From Bacillus sp. ZZV12-4809 (GTDB taxonomy: Bacteria > Bacillota > Bacilli > Bacillales > Cytobacillaceae): a stretch of DNA of 64,000 nt. The stretch spans positions 124,001 through 188,000 of the forward strand of contig NZ_VCRN01000004.1 in NCBI RefSeq assembly GCF_009849585.1, read 5' to 3'. Both the position numbers and the translations under genes were made by a program. The notes under the pieces are model-generated. The model searched no databases, had not been told where the DNA came from, and was given only the letters and a program-made list of their open reading frames with translations. This document shows, in pieces, positions 8,293-16,611 of this stretch. The stretch's first letter is position 1. Every line of letters starts with the position of its first letter.

Positions 8293-10410
8293 TTATTGAG
8301 TTACCTTCGTCTGCTTCACGATTTTAAAGCCCGTTGTATTTTCTAATATGGATGTCTGTATTTCTTTCCCCTGTCTCTTAACAGAGACAGAAAGGATCCC
8401 TTCCCCAATTTTGATGTTAGTGACCGTCAATGTATTCATTTCATTCAGCAGCATGGGGCTCAGCTGAATTTCCCTTTTTAAGCTGTCCGGGAAGAGGCCT
8501 AGCAGTGATTGGACAAATACAAGCGGCGTACCTGCTGCCCAGGCCTGCGGTGAACATGCAACCGGGTATTTAACAGCCTTCCCGACTTCGGCACTATAGC
8601 CGCAGAACAGTTCAGGGAGGCGATCGTACTCAAAATACCGGGAAGCCTGTATAAGGCCTGTCATTACTTTTTTAGCATCTTCAGAGAAACCAAGTTTGCT
8701 CATTCCCAGCAAAATCATGCTGTTGTCATGAGGCCAAATACTGCCATCATGGTAGCTCATCGGGTTATATCCCGCTTCTCCTTCACCCATTGTGCGAATT
8801 CCAAATCCTGAAAACATTTTCCCACTCGTCAGCGTGCTGCTTACTTTCTCTGCACGATCTTCTGCGAGCATTTCAGAATACAGGACATGTCCCGGGTTGG
8901 AGGTAATCGTTCCGACCTGTTTTTTTCCGCCATCAAGAGCAATGGCATAAAACTCCTGATCTGACATCCAAAATTCCTTTTCAAACGCTTCCTGAAGTTT
9001 TGCTGCCTCAGCCTTAAGCCTGGAAGCTTCCTCTTGATTGCCAAGCTTGCTATATATGGAGGCAATCCCCTGCTTTGCCTGATAGACATATCCCTGTACC
9101 TCGGAAAGTGCTATTGGTGTTTCGGCATAATCACCATTTCGATGAACGATGGAATCTCCTGAATCCTTCCAGCCTTGATTGGCAATGCCCTTTGAGGATT
9201 CCTGATGATATTCCACAAACAAATCGCCATCCCGATCTCCATACTGATCAACCCACTCCAGCGCACGCTTGACGTTTTCTTCGAGCTGGAAGAATGTCTC
9301 CAAATCCCCAGTCCACTTCACATACTCTGTTAATAGAACAAGGAATAACGGTGTCGCATCAATCGTTCCATAGTAAGGAGTGAATGGAATCTGATTCATA
9401 TTCGCAAGCTCCCCAAAACGGATTTCATGCATAATTTTCCCCGGCTGTTCGTCTCTCCAGGGATCGACTTTAGTCCCTTGCCTGCTTGCCATTGTAAATA
9501 ATGTTCCTTTTGCCACTTCGGGCTGGAATGCAATCATCTGAAGTGCCGCAATCAGGCTGTCCCTGCCGAACGGAACCCCAAACCACGGCAGTCCTGCTAC
9601 CGGGAAATTTCCGTAGCCCATGTCTGTCAACAGCACCCGCAAGTCCGATAAACCTCTATCCACAAGCCTTTGAAGCGGCTCGAAATCTGTTTCAACTGAT
9701 GCAAGCCCTGCAGACCAGCTCTTATATGAAGATTTGAGCTCTTCAAGAGCTTCATTTACAGGTAAAAGGTCTGTTCGCGTTTCTCTATTTTCAAGCGGGA
9801 TCACCATGAAAGTAGTCGATTTGGATTCCTGGTGCTGAAGGGTAAGAGCAAAGGTAATTTCGCCGCCTTCTTTTACTTCTTTAGGTACAAGAGGGGTATC
9901 CCATTGAATACGCGTTGCTCTCTTGATATCATCTGCCCCGTTATAATGGAATGTCAGTGAATTTTGATCCGCTGTCTGGCCAGTTCTTTTTCCTACATCG
10001 CCTGTCTGGAAACCGCGGACGATAAACATATCATTAAAATCCACATCGGCTTCTATGTTTAAATCAAACGTCACCGGTTTTGGAAAATAGTTCTTCGCTG
10101 TGACAGTTTCATATAACACGTCATCATAGATAAATCGCTTTCTCTCAATCTCAATGGATTCCCTCCAAAGAATCAATTCCCCATCCTTTTCCTGGTGCGG
10201 ATTTGTTGAGAGTATGGAGGACATATAGTTTTCAGATCCATCGGAGTGAAGAAGAATCGGTTTTTCATTGTTGATCCGGACGTTAAACTTACTGAGAAAA
10301 CGAGTATCATTCTTGTATAAACCTAAGCCGTAACTGTGATCTGCCGTGATATCACCCTGTTCATCCGTTAATAAGAATAAGTTATTCTCTTTGATCACTC
10401 TGTAATTCAT
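8293..10410 (-). CDS. Amylo-alpha-1,6-glucosidase / glycogen-debranching-type glycoside hydrolase
   Basis: 705 residues without a signal peptide, so cytoplasmic. The N-terminal part (about 1-200) is a beta-sandwich of the bacterial debranching N-terminal type (GLGLYKNDTRFLSKFNVRIN). The C-terminal part is an (alpha/alpha)6 barrel of the MGH1/GH63-like clan, with AGLPWFGVPFGRDSLIAALQ, EIRFGELA, YGTIDATPLF and GSIWPHDNSMI, where acidic residues of such barrels act. Proteins like this are annotated amylo-alpha-1,6-glucosidase, but their true substrate is often unproven. It is the first gene of the ABC sugar operon and probably hydrolyses the imported oligosaccharide. The ATG follows GGAGGGG. Confidence 0.8.
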   Translation of the reverse strand: MNYRVIKENNLFLLTDEQGDITADHSYGLGLYKNDTRFLSKFNVRINNEKPILLHSDGSENYMSSILSTNPHQEKDGELILWRESIEIERKRFIYDDVLYETVTAKNYFPKPVTFDLNIEADVDFNDMFIVRGFQTGDVGKRTGQTADQNSLTFHYNGADDIKRATRIQWDTPLVPKEVKEGGEITFALTLQHQESKSTTFMVIPLENRETRTDLLPVNEALEELKSSYKSWSAGLASVETDFEPLQRLVDRGLSDLRVLLTDMGYGNFPVAGLPWFGVPFGRDSLIAALQMIAFQPEVAKGTLFTMASRQGTKVDPWRDEQPGKIMHEIRFGELANMNQIPFTPYYGTIDATPLFLVLLTEYVKWTGDLETFFQLEENVKRALEWVDQYGDRDGDLFVEYHQESSKGIANQGWKDSGDSIVHRNGDYAETPIALSEVQGYVYQAKQGIASIYSKLGNQEEASRLKAEAAKLQEAFEKEFWMSDQEFYAIALDGGKKQVGTITSNPGHVLYSEMLAEDRAEKVSSTLTSGKMFSGFGIRTMGEGEAGYNPMSYHDGSIWPHDNSMILLGMSKLGFSEDAKKVMTGLIQASRYFEYDRLPELFCGYSAEVGKAVKYPVACSPQAWAAGTPLVFVQSLLGLFPDSLKREIQLSPMLLNEMNTLTVTNIKIGEGILSVSVKRQGKEIQTSILENTTGFKIVKQTKVTQ

Positions 10411-10484
10411 TTTGCCCCTCCTGCACCTTCAATTTTCATGGCTCTTTTCTAAAAGGTTGTTGTTTTTGTTTATGAATTTAGCCC

Positions 10485-10668
10485 GTTGATTTCCGCTCCA
10501 GGAACATGCTTTCCGCGGGGAGGAATGTGAGCCTCCTCGGCTTCGCCTGCGGGGTCTCACACTTCCCTCTCCTCCCGCAGGACATTGAATTAGCTTCCCC
10601 GAATGAACACCGCACGAAGGAAATGCGTCAGCATTTTCGAGGAGTCAGTTCCTTCCGCTCCAATCAAC
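10485..10668. repeat. Dispersed 184-bp Bacillaceae repeat with short terminal inverted repeats
   Basis: The ends are GTTGATT and AATCAAC. Inside are TTTCCGCGGGG, GTGAGCCTCCTCGGC, a GTGAG/CTCAC hairpin, CTCCCGCAGGA and CCTTCCGCTCCA, a combination I recall as a high-copy non-coding repeat in many Bacillus genomes. It is GC-richer than its surroundings and interrupts the leader between lacI and the hydrolase gene. An open frame crosses it but nothing about that frame looks protein-coding. Whether it is a MITE-like element or a structured RNA is not known to me. Confidence 0.65.
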
Positions 10669-10739
10669 TCAGCAAATTAAACCAGCTTTTCAAAAAGCAA
10701 CAAACTTTACAAAGCAGCCATTACATAGATATTTTATTT

Positions 10740-10787
10740 CCGAAACGTTTCGGTTTTTCTGTAAAAAAATTTACCAAAACGTTTCGG
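10740..10787 (-). promoter_or_regulatory. Paired LacI-family operators upstream of the hydrolase-ABC operon
   Basis: A perfect palindrome CCGAAACGTTTCGG (10740-10753) and a near copy CCAAAACGTTTCGG (10774-10787), centred 34 bp apart. They lie downstream of lacI and upstream of the operon it likely controls, with AT-rich sequence between them. A third copy sits before lacI itself. I could not fix a single -35/-10 pair. Confidence 0.75.
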
Positions 10788-10843
10788 ATTTACACTTAAG
10801 ATAAAGTTGGCTGTCCTTGCTGTTCAGCTCGGTCGGCCAACAT

Positions 10844-11860
10844 TTATTTTTTCGCTTCTGCTGTACTTTCTCGTTCCATTAGCTCTGTTTTCATAACCAG
10901 ACGATGTGTGTCTGTCTCGTTTTGAAGCAGCCCAATCAGTAGTCTTGCAGCTTCATATCCCAGCCCGAACTTATTCTGAGCAATCGTCGTCAACCCCGGA
11001 CTAACATATGAGGCTAATAAAATATCATCGTATCCTATAATGGAGAGCTCTTCCGGCACCTTCAAATTAAGCTCCCTCGCCGCTGCTATTGCGCCGATAG
11101 CCATTAAGTCACTTGCACAAAATAGAGCAGTGATTTCAGGATGATCGTTCAGCAATTGAAGTGCTGATTCCTTCCCTTTCTCTTCTGTAAACCCGCCATC
11201 TGTTATATATTCGGGATTAAAGCTAATTCCTGCTTTATCGATGGCCCTATGATATCCCTGCAGTCTTTCACGGCTGACAAAGGCAAATTCATGGCCATTA
11301 ATCATGCCAATCTTTTCATGGCCAAGACCAATAAGATGCTTCACCGCTTTTTCTGCCCCCAGCACATTGTCTGTCGTTACATGGCTGACATGATCTGATT
11401 CAAGCGGAATATCGATCAATACACAAGGAATATCACTCTCTACTACTTCCTTTAAATATGGATCATCAGTGCGGATCCCCTGAATAATAACACCATCCAC
11501 TCTTCTCTCGCGGCAAAGCTGAGTATATGTCTTTTCCCGCTGCTTGGAGGAATTAGTATTGAATAAGATAAGATCATAACTAGATCCGGATACATACTCA
11601 TTAACACCCGCAAGAACCTCAACCATAAAATTATCCTTCACGCTTTCCTTTGTAAAACCTGATACCAGCAGCCCAATCGTCTGTGATCTTTTCATTACTA
11701 GACTTCTGGCAAGCGAATTAGGGCTGTAATTCAATTCCTTTGCTACTTGAGCAATCTTTTTTCGGGTACTTTCACTAACATCCGAGTATCCATTTAACGC
11801 CCTTGAAACAGTCGTAACAGATACCCCTGCCTTCTTTGCAATATCCTTAATTGTAGTCAC
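10844..11860 (-). CDS. LacI family transcriptional regulator
   Basis: 338 residues. An N-terminal LacI helix-turn-helix (TIKDIAKKAGVSVTTVSRALNGYSDVSE) is followed by a periplasmic-binding-protein-like sensor domain. The start is GTG at 11858-11860, preceded by GGGAG. An operator copy lies 12 bases before the start, which suggests autoregulation, and two more operators lie downstream before the glycosidase/ABC operon, on the same strand. The operator matches the general CcpA/LacI half-site style (AAACGTTT core), so a contribution from CcpA cannot be excluded. The inducer is unknown. Confidence 0.9.
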   Translation of the reverse strand: MTTIKDIAKKAGVSVTTVSRALNGYSDVSESTRKKIAQVAKELNYSPNSLARSLVMKRSQTIGLLVSGFTKESVKDNFMVEVLAGVNEYVSGSSYDLILFNTNSSKQREKTYTQLCRERRVDGVIIQGIRTDDPYLKEVVESDIPCVLIDIPLESDHVSHVTTDNVLGAEKAVKHLIGLGHEKIGMINGHEFAFVSRERLQGYHRAIDKAGISFNPEYITDGGFTEEKGKESALQLLNDHPEITALFCASDLMAIGAIAAARELNLKVPEELSIIGYDDILLASYVSPGLTTIAQNKFGLGYEAARLLIGLLQNETDTHRLVMKTELMERESTAEAKK

Positions 11861-11871
11861 TCAGACATCTC

Positions 11872-11885
11872 CCAAAACGTTTCGG
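11872..11885 (-). promoter_or_regulatory. LacI-family operator in front of its own gene
   Basis: CCAAAACGTTTCGG, identical to the site at 10774-10787. It lies between the lacI start and AT-rich sequence resembling a promoter, so it is well placed for autorepression. Confidence 0.7.
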
Positions 11886-11990
11886 TTTTTCTATAACCTG
11901 ACTATACAACATGAAGAAAACGATTACAACTATTTTTATAAAATTCTAAACTATTACGCTTTATTCGGCTAACTCCTTATGCTAATATAC

Positions 11991-12050
11991 CTAAAAAGTG
12001 TAAAATTACATGATTAAACTGTAAGAATATAACTCTATCCTTTAGAATAA
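11991..12050 (+). promoter_or_regulatory. Conserved promoter block, copy 1 (DUF1672 gene 1)
   Basis: AAAGTGTAAAATTACATG followed by ATTAAACTGTAAGAATATAACTC and a likely -10 TAGAAT (12043-12048). Nearly the same block precedes the DUF1672 genes at 14941 and 16612. The -35 would be the weak CTGTAA, and no operator is evident. Confidence 0.55.
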
Positions 12051-12098
12051 GGGTATCTTTTTTAACAGCATAATCCTTTAAAGGGGGACAGGTTACCA

Positions 12099-13025
12099 AT
12101 GCAAAAGATCATAAGAATTTTACTCTGCAGTGCAGCTTTATTATTCATGCTTGGAGGATGTTCTGGTGCGGATAATAATCGGGAAAGGAAACAAGCCGAA
12201 GAATCCTCTGCTGCCAGTGATACGTTCATCAGTGTTCAGGAGTATACAGGAGAAGGCTACTTCCTTGTTAATGGTAAAGTAACAGGAGAGATCGCAGAAC
12301 GAAACCGGGAGCAGATTACGAAAGCTGCTCAAAAGTTTTTTCAGGACAAGTATCAAATTGAAGTAAAGGTACATAACCTTGCAGGCGGACGTGATAGCGT
12401 GACAGTTTTTCTCGAATCTGCAGGAGAACCCCATTTTTATACCTATGCTGTTGTCCCGATTGCTGTAAAGAAAAAGAAAGTATTGGCAGATCAAATTTGG
12501 GCAGACGAGAATGAGGTGCAAAATGCCATTAAAGGCGGGCTCTATCAAATGATTTTCAGCGAAGAATTCAAGAAACTTGATCATTACCTGGAATCACTTA
12601 AAGCAGAAGGACAAGTGACAGGCAAAACAATAGAAGCCCTGCAAAACACAGGAGGAAATGGATATATGACTCCCTATTACTTTATCGTCGTATCTAAAAA
12701 TGAGGAAGCCATTAACCCTGTGTATGATCTATACCAAAAAAATCATAATGAAAGCTTCGAAAGTCTTAGAAACGCTTATGATGCAAGTAAATTTTCAGCT
12801 GACAACCTGACAATCAGCATTCAATTGTTTATGAAGGATAAAAAAGCGGAACCAGATGAAGAACTGTTTAACCGGGTAACAAAGGAACTGCAGGAAATGA
12901 ATAATATTCCTAAAGGCTCCTATGGCTTTTACCTTAATGACAACTTTATTCATAGAGAAACCGCCAAAGGAGTTAAAGAGAACTCCCTCCGGAGAGGCTT
13001 TCCGGATTATATTATTAAAGATTAA
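12099..13025 (+). CDS. DUF1672 lipoprotein 1, TilA-like putative immunity protein
   Basis: 308 residues. The signal peptide ends in lipobox LGGC (Cys21). After a polar linker comes the DUF1672-type domain: QEYTGEGYFLVNGKVT, then KVHNLAGGRDSVTVF, GEPHFYTYAVVPI, NAIKGGLYQMIFSEEF and a C-terminal YGFYLNDNFIH. It is the most divergent of the six copies in its first half. Lipidation would anchor it on the outer face of the membrane. In Staphylococcus aureus I recall that a lipoprotein encoded beside the type VII lipase TslA (TilA) gives immunity, and that it is of this family. The lipase-like gene at 17561 makes that role plausible here, but it is inference. The ATG follows AGGGGGACAGG. Confidence 0.8.
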   Translation: MQKIIRILLCSAALLFMLGGCSGADNNRERKQAEESSAASDTFISVQEYTGEGYFLVNGKVTGEIAERNREQITKAAQKFFQDKYQIEVKVHNLAGGRDSVTVFLESAGEPHFYTYAVVPIAVKKKKVLADQIWADENEVQNAIKGGLYQMIFSEEFKKLDHYLESLKAEGQVTGKTIEALQNTGGNGYMTPYYFIVVSKNEEAINPVYDLYQKNHNESFESLRNAYDASKFSADNLTISIQLFMKDKKAEPDEELFNRVTKELQEMNNIPKGSYGFYLNDNFIHRETAKGVKENSLRRGFPDYIIKD

Positions 13026-13087
13026 GTGATGCAGGTACAGTAGTCGGCACTTATAATATACTTGATGTTCAGAAAGATATGTATCTA

Positions 13088-14025
13088 GTGCAAAAGAAAA
13101 TAAATATTTTACTCTGCAGTGCAGGAATTTCAATCATGCTTGGAGGATGCTCCGAGATGAACTTAAATAACAATCAAGAAAACGAGCAAGCAAAAGAAAC
13201 ACAGGCTGCCCCTACTGATGATTCTCTGATTAGCGTTCAGGATTTTACGGTGAAAGTTATGCACTTCCCTATGGAAAAGTGACGGATCAAATTGCTGATG
13301 AAAATCTTGATGGTATAAAGGACGCCACAATTAAGTTTTTTAAGGAGACATACAAAACAGAGGTAACAGTCCATAATGTGGTTGGAGCTAAGGACGGGGC
13401 TACTGTGTTTGTAGAGTCTAAGGGTGAGCCTCATTTCTTCACATATGCTGTTGTCCCGATTAATGTAAAAGAAAAGAAAGTGATGACAGATCAGATTTGG
13501 GCCGATGAATTCCAGGTGGAGAATGCCATTAAAGGCGGATTATATCACATGATTTTTAGTGAAGAGTTCAAGCAGCTCGATAACTACTTAAATTCGGTTG
13601 CGGCTGATGGACAAGTAACTGGAAAGACAAAAGACGCTCTTCAGAATGCTGGCGGGCAAGGATTTATGACACCCTATTACTTTATTTCCATGACAGATGA
13701 AGAGCTGGCTTTTAAGCCAGTCTATGACCTTTATATAAATAACCCTGACGAAAGTGCAGAAAACTTGCGGAGTGCCTTTAATGAGACCCAGTTTGATCCT
13801 GAGAATCTCTTTATAAATATACAATTTTTCATGGCTGGCAAAGAAACTGAACCAAACAAGGATATATTTAATGGAGTCGTGAAGGAACTCGAAAAGATGA
13901 CTTCAATTCCTAAAGGTTCTTACAGCGTATTCCTTAATGATAATTTCATTGATAAAAAGAGCGCAGATGGCACTAAGGATAACACTTTGGAACGGTCCTT
14001 CCCTGACTATATTATAAAGGATTAA
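13088..14025 (+). pseudogene. DUF1672 lipoprotein 2, frameshifted
   Basis: A signal peptide with LGGC and the linker are encoded from GTG 13088 (or ATG 13079), but the frame ends at 13282 after ISVQDFT. Restoring one G in the ACGG run at 13247-13250 reopens the frame into GESYALPYGKVTDQIADEN and the rest of the domain through 14025, which is otherwise intact. It therefore differs from a normal gene by a single-base deletion. The ribosome site before the start is poor, unlike the other copies, so the gene may have lost expression too. A sequencing error cannot be ruled out. A strong terminator follows. Confidence 0.8.
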
Positions 14026-14066
14026 CGATTGGGAGATTTCCAGACAGGTTTCTAATTGGAGCTTAT

Positions 14067-14104
14067 AAACTGAGCTGAGCGGCAGCTCAGTTTCCTATTT
14101 TTTA
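14067..14104 (+). terminator. Rho-independent terminator after DUF1672 gene 2
   Basis: A perfect 11-bp stem (AAACTGAGCTG / CAGCTCAGTTT) with a 5-base loop and then CCTATTTTTTT. Confidence 0.9.
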
Positions 14105-14230
14105 AGGCCCTGCTTTCCCTTCAAGATTCAATCAAATGTTTGATCCATTTTATCTCACTTCATCCCCTCCTTCTTACTTAATTAATATTATTTAATATAA
14201 TAGCCCCGTTCGGACTCTAACTATTTTGTT

Positions 14231-14773
14231 TCAGAAGCTGACCCTAGTTCTGACACTAACCCACGAATCCTTGCTTTTGGTGTCAGAAGTTGACCCAGGT
14301 TCTGACACTAACCCACGAATTTTTGCTTTTTCTGTCAGAAGCTGACCCTAGTTCTGACGCTAACCCACTGATTTTTACTTTTTGTGTCAAAAGCTGACCC
14401 AGGTTCTGACACTAACCCACGTATTTTTGCTTTTTGTGTCAGAAGTTGACCCAGGTTCTGACACTAACCCACAGATTTTTGCTTTTTGTGTCAGAAGTTG
14501 ACCCAGGTTCTGACGCTAACCCACTGATTTTTACTTTTTGTGTCAGAAGCTGCCCTTAGTTCTGACACTAACCCACGTATTTTTGCTTTTTGTGTCAGAA
14601 GTTAACCCAAGTTCTGACACTAACCCACGTATTTTTGCTTTTTGTGTCAGAAGTTAGCCCTAGTTCTGACACTAACCCACGTATTTTTGCTTTTTGTGTC
14701 AGAAGTTAGCCCTAGTTCTGACACTAACCCACGAATTTTTGCTTTTTGTGTCAGAAGCTGACCCAGGTTCTGA
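14231..14773. repeat. 52-bp tandem repeat, 11 copies, hairpin in each unit
   Basis: CAGAAG (or CAAAAG) recurs at 14232, 14284, 14336, 14388, 14440, 14492, 14544, 14596, 14648, 14700 and 14752, that is, with an exact 52-base period. Each unit holds an inverted repeat GTGTCAGAA-N11-TTCTGACAC (perfect in about six units), then CTAACCCACG and a T-rich ATTTTTGCTTTTT tract. Copies differ by a few substitutions and no indels. The array fills the 916-base gap between DUF1672 genes 2 and 3. It contains no convincing frame. Confidence 0.95.
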
Positions 14774-14860
14774 TTTTAACTACTGGATTTCCCCTTTATG
14801 TATCTAAATCCCCAAACCTCTCACTGACTTTCTATCTATTTTTTCACCAAAAGGAGTAAT

Positions 14861-14907
14861 TTTACACAATTAAAACTGTAAAAATATAACTCTACCCGTT
14901 ACAATAA
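14861..14907 (+). promoter_or_regulatory. Conserved promoter block, copy 2 (DUF1672 gene 3)
   Basis: TTTTACACAATTAAAACTG then AAAAATATAACTCTACCCG and a likely -10 TACAAT at 14900-14905, matching the blocks at 11991 and 16507. It starts right after the tandem array. Confidence 0.55.
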
Positions 14908-14940
14908 GATAAACTTCGATTTTTAGGGGGACTTGAACCA

Positions 14941-15831
14941 ATGCAAAACAAACTAAGAATCTTACTCTTCAGTGCCGGGATGTCATTGCTGCTTGGAGGG
15001 TGTATTGGTCAGGAAAGCAAAAAAGAAACAGAATCTTCCCAGATTAGCGTTTTGGATTACACGGGTGAAGGCTATGCACTTCCATATGGAAGAGTGACAA
15101 ATGAAATCGCTGATAAGAATCTAGATGTGATAAGGGATGCCACAATCAAGTTTTTCAAAGAGAAATATAAGACAGATATAACGGTACATAATGTGGTCGG
15201 AGCTAAGGATGGGGCCACTGTGTTTGTAGAGTCAAAGGGTGAACCACATTTTTACACCTATGCAGTAGTGCCAATAGATGAACTGGCAAAGAAAGTATGG
15301 ACGGAAAGGATATGGGCGGACGAATTCCAGGTAGAGAATGCCATTAAAGGCGGGCTGTATAGCATGATCTTCAAAGAGGAATTCAAACAACTCGATAACT
15401 ACTTTGATTCACTTGCAGCAGAAGGTCAAATAACTGGAAGAACTGTGGAATCCATTCAAAATGTTGGTGGTCATGGCTTCTCAACCCCTTACTATTTTAT
15501 TTCGCTAGCCGATGAGACAGCTATCCAGCCTGTATACGACCTTTTTATGAAAAGTCCTGATGAAAGTACAGATAACCTCAGGAAGGCCTTTAAAGACAAT
15601 GCATTCTCGGCCGAAGACCTTTTCATTAATATCCAATTATTTATGGCCGATCCTAACGCCAAGCCGGATAAAAAATTATATGACCGTATTATAAAAAACC
15701 TTGAAGAAATGAACTCAATTCCAAGAGGTTCGTATAGCTTTGTCCTTAATGATCATTTTATTGATAAGCAGAGCTCTAGCGGTATGGGAGATCATTCACT
15801 CGATTTAGTGAATGATATTATTAAAGAATGA
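14941..15831 (+). CDS. DUF1672 lipoprotein 3, TilA-like putative immunity protein
   Basis: 296 residues with lipobox LGGC (Cys21) and a shorter polar linker than the others. The domain is complete: LDYTGEGYALPYGRVTNEIAD, TVHNVVGAKDGATVFVES, GEPHFYTYAVVPID, NAIKGGLYSMIF, GHGFSTPYYF and SYSFVLNDHFIDK. Its C-terminus (SSSGMGDHSLDLVNDIIKE) differs from copies 1, 2, 4 and 6 but matches copy 5, so 3 and 5 form a subgroup. The ATG follows AGGGGGACTTG. The putative immunity role is inferred from the neighbouring lipase-toxin-like gene. Confidence 0.8.
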   Translation: MQNKLRILLFSAGMSLLLGGCIGQESKKETESSQISVLDYTGEGYALPYGRVTNEIADKNLDVIRDATIKFFKEKYKTDITVHNVVGAKDGATVFVESKGEPHFYTYAVVPIDELAKKVWTERIWADEFQVENAIKGGLYSMIFKEEFKQLDNYFDSLAAEGQITGRTVESIQNVGGHGFSTPYYFISLADETAIQPVYDLFMKSPDESTDNLRKAFKDNAFSAEDLFINIQLFMADPNAKPDKKLYDRIIKNLEEMNSIPRGSYSFVLNDHFIDKQSSSGMGDHSLDLVNDIIKE

Positions 15832-15869
15832 TATTAGTTCAATTATTCCTTTGGGAGGACATCTAACTA

Positions 15870-16397
15870 ATGAATAGAAAAACAAAAAAGGTACTCTTCA
15901 GTGTTGGCATAACCATCCTGCTTGGAGGATGCTCCGGAATGATTAACTCAAATAACAACCAGAAAAATGAGCAAGCAAAAGAAACACAGGCTGCCCCTTC
16001 TGATCATTCTCTAATTAAGGAAGCCCTTCAGAATGTGGGCGGGCATGGATATATGACTCCTTATTATTTTACTGAAGAGGCTATTACACCAGTTTATGAC
16101 CTTTATATAAATCATCCTGATGAAAATACAGAGAATTTAAGGAAGGTCTATGATGAGGACTCATTTAATCCTGAAAACATCAAAATTAACATTCAGTTAT
16201 TCATGGCTGACATGCAGGCAAACCCGAGTGAAGAAATTTTTAATCATGTTACGGCAGAGCTGGAAGAGATGAACTCAATACCAAAAGGCACTTACAGCTT
16301 CTCTCTCAATGATAATTTCATTGATAAGCAAAGTGCAGAAGGCGCGAAAGATAATTCTTTAAAACGCGGATTCCCGGATTACATAATTAAGAAATAA
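15870..16397 (+). CDS. DUF1672 lipoprotein 4, large in-frame internal deletion
   Basis: 175 residues. The signal peptide (LGGC, Cys21) and Asn/Gln-rich linker are normal, but the sequence jumps from APSDHSLI directly to KEALQNVGGHGYMTPYYF. Alignment by eye to copy 5 shows loss of about 113 residues, covering the YTGEGY through GGLYxMIF half of the domain, plus a few residues after PYYF. The frame is kept and a good ribosome site (GGGAGGACATC) precedes the ATG, 38 bases after copy 3, so a short lipoprotein may still be made. It is either a decaying copy or a variant half-domain protein. It probably shares the transcript of copy 3. Confidence 0.75.
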   Translation: MNRKTKKVLFSVGITILLGGCSGMINSNNNQKNEQAKETQAAPSDHSLIKEALQNVGGHGYMTPYYFTEEAITPVYDLYINHPDENTENLRKVYDEDSFNPENIKINIQLFMADMQANPSEEIFNHVTAELEEMNSIPKGTYSFSLNDNFIDKQSAEGAKDNSLKRGFPDYIIKK

Positions 16398-16506
16398 AGC
16401 AGGTCAATATTCTCCAGGCCTCCATTATCTATAGCAGGCATTGGACTGCAACTATTTATCTATTTTCTTACTTACACCAACCTGACTTTCTCCCTAATTT
16501 TACCTA

Positions 16507-16563
16507 AAAAGTGTAATTTTCCACGTTTAAACTGTAAAAATATAACTCTATCCGCTAAAATAA
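16507..16563 (+). promoter_or_regulatory. Conserved promoter block, copy 3 (DUF1672 gene 5 and lipase)
   Basis: AAAAGTGTAATTTTCCACG then TTTAAACTGTAAAAATATAA and a likely -10 TAAAAT at 16556-16561. It probably drives DUF1672 gene 5 and the lipase-like gene 13 bases behind it. Confidence 0.55.
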
Positions 16564-16611
16564 GGGTTATAACTTTGAATGGCACATTCCTTTAGGGAGG
16601 ACATGTAAATA

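Noticed and set aside
10506..10799. 97-residue plus-strand frame before the hydrolase operon
   Set aside because: It runs through the dispersed repeat and the operators and has no ribosome site or recognisable domain.
12043..12060. Sigma-B promoter before DUF1672 gene 1 (GGGTAT at 12051)
   Set aside because: The GTTTAA-like element lies far too far upstream, and the GGGTAT is not kept in the other two promoter copies.
12141..12584. Long minus-strand frames across the DUF1672 genes
   Set aside because: Similar mirror frames recur at matching places in each paralogue (for example 12141-12584 and 19821-20213), as expected for antisense shadows of repeated genes.
14231..14773. CRISPR array
   Set aside because: Units abut directly with a constant 52-base period; there are no unique spacers and no cas genes.
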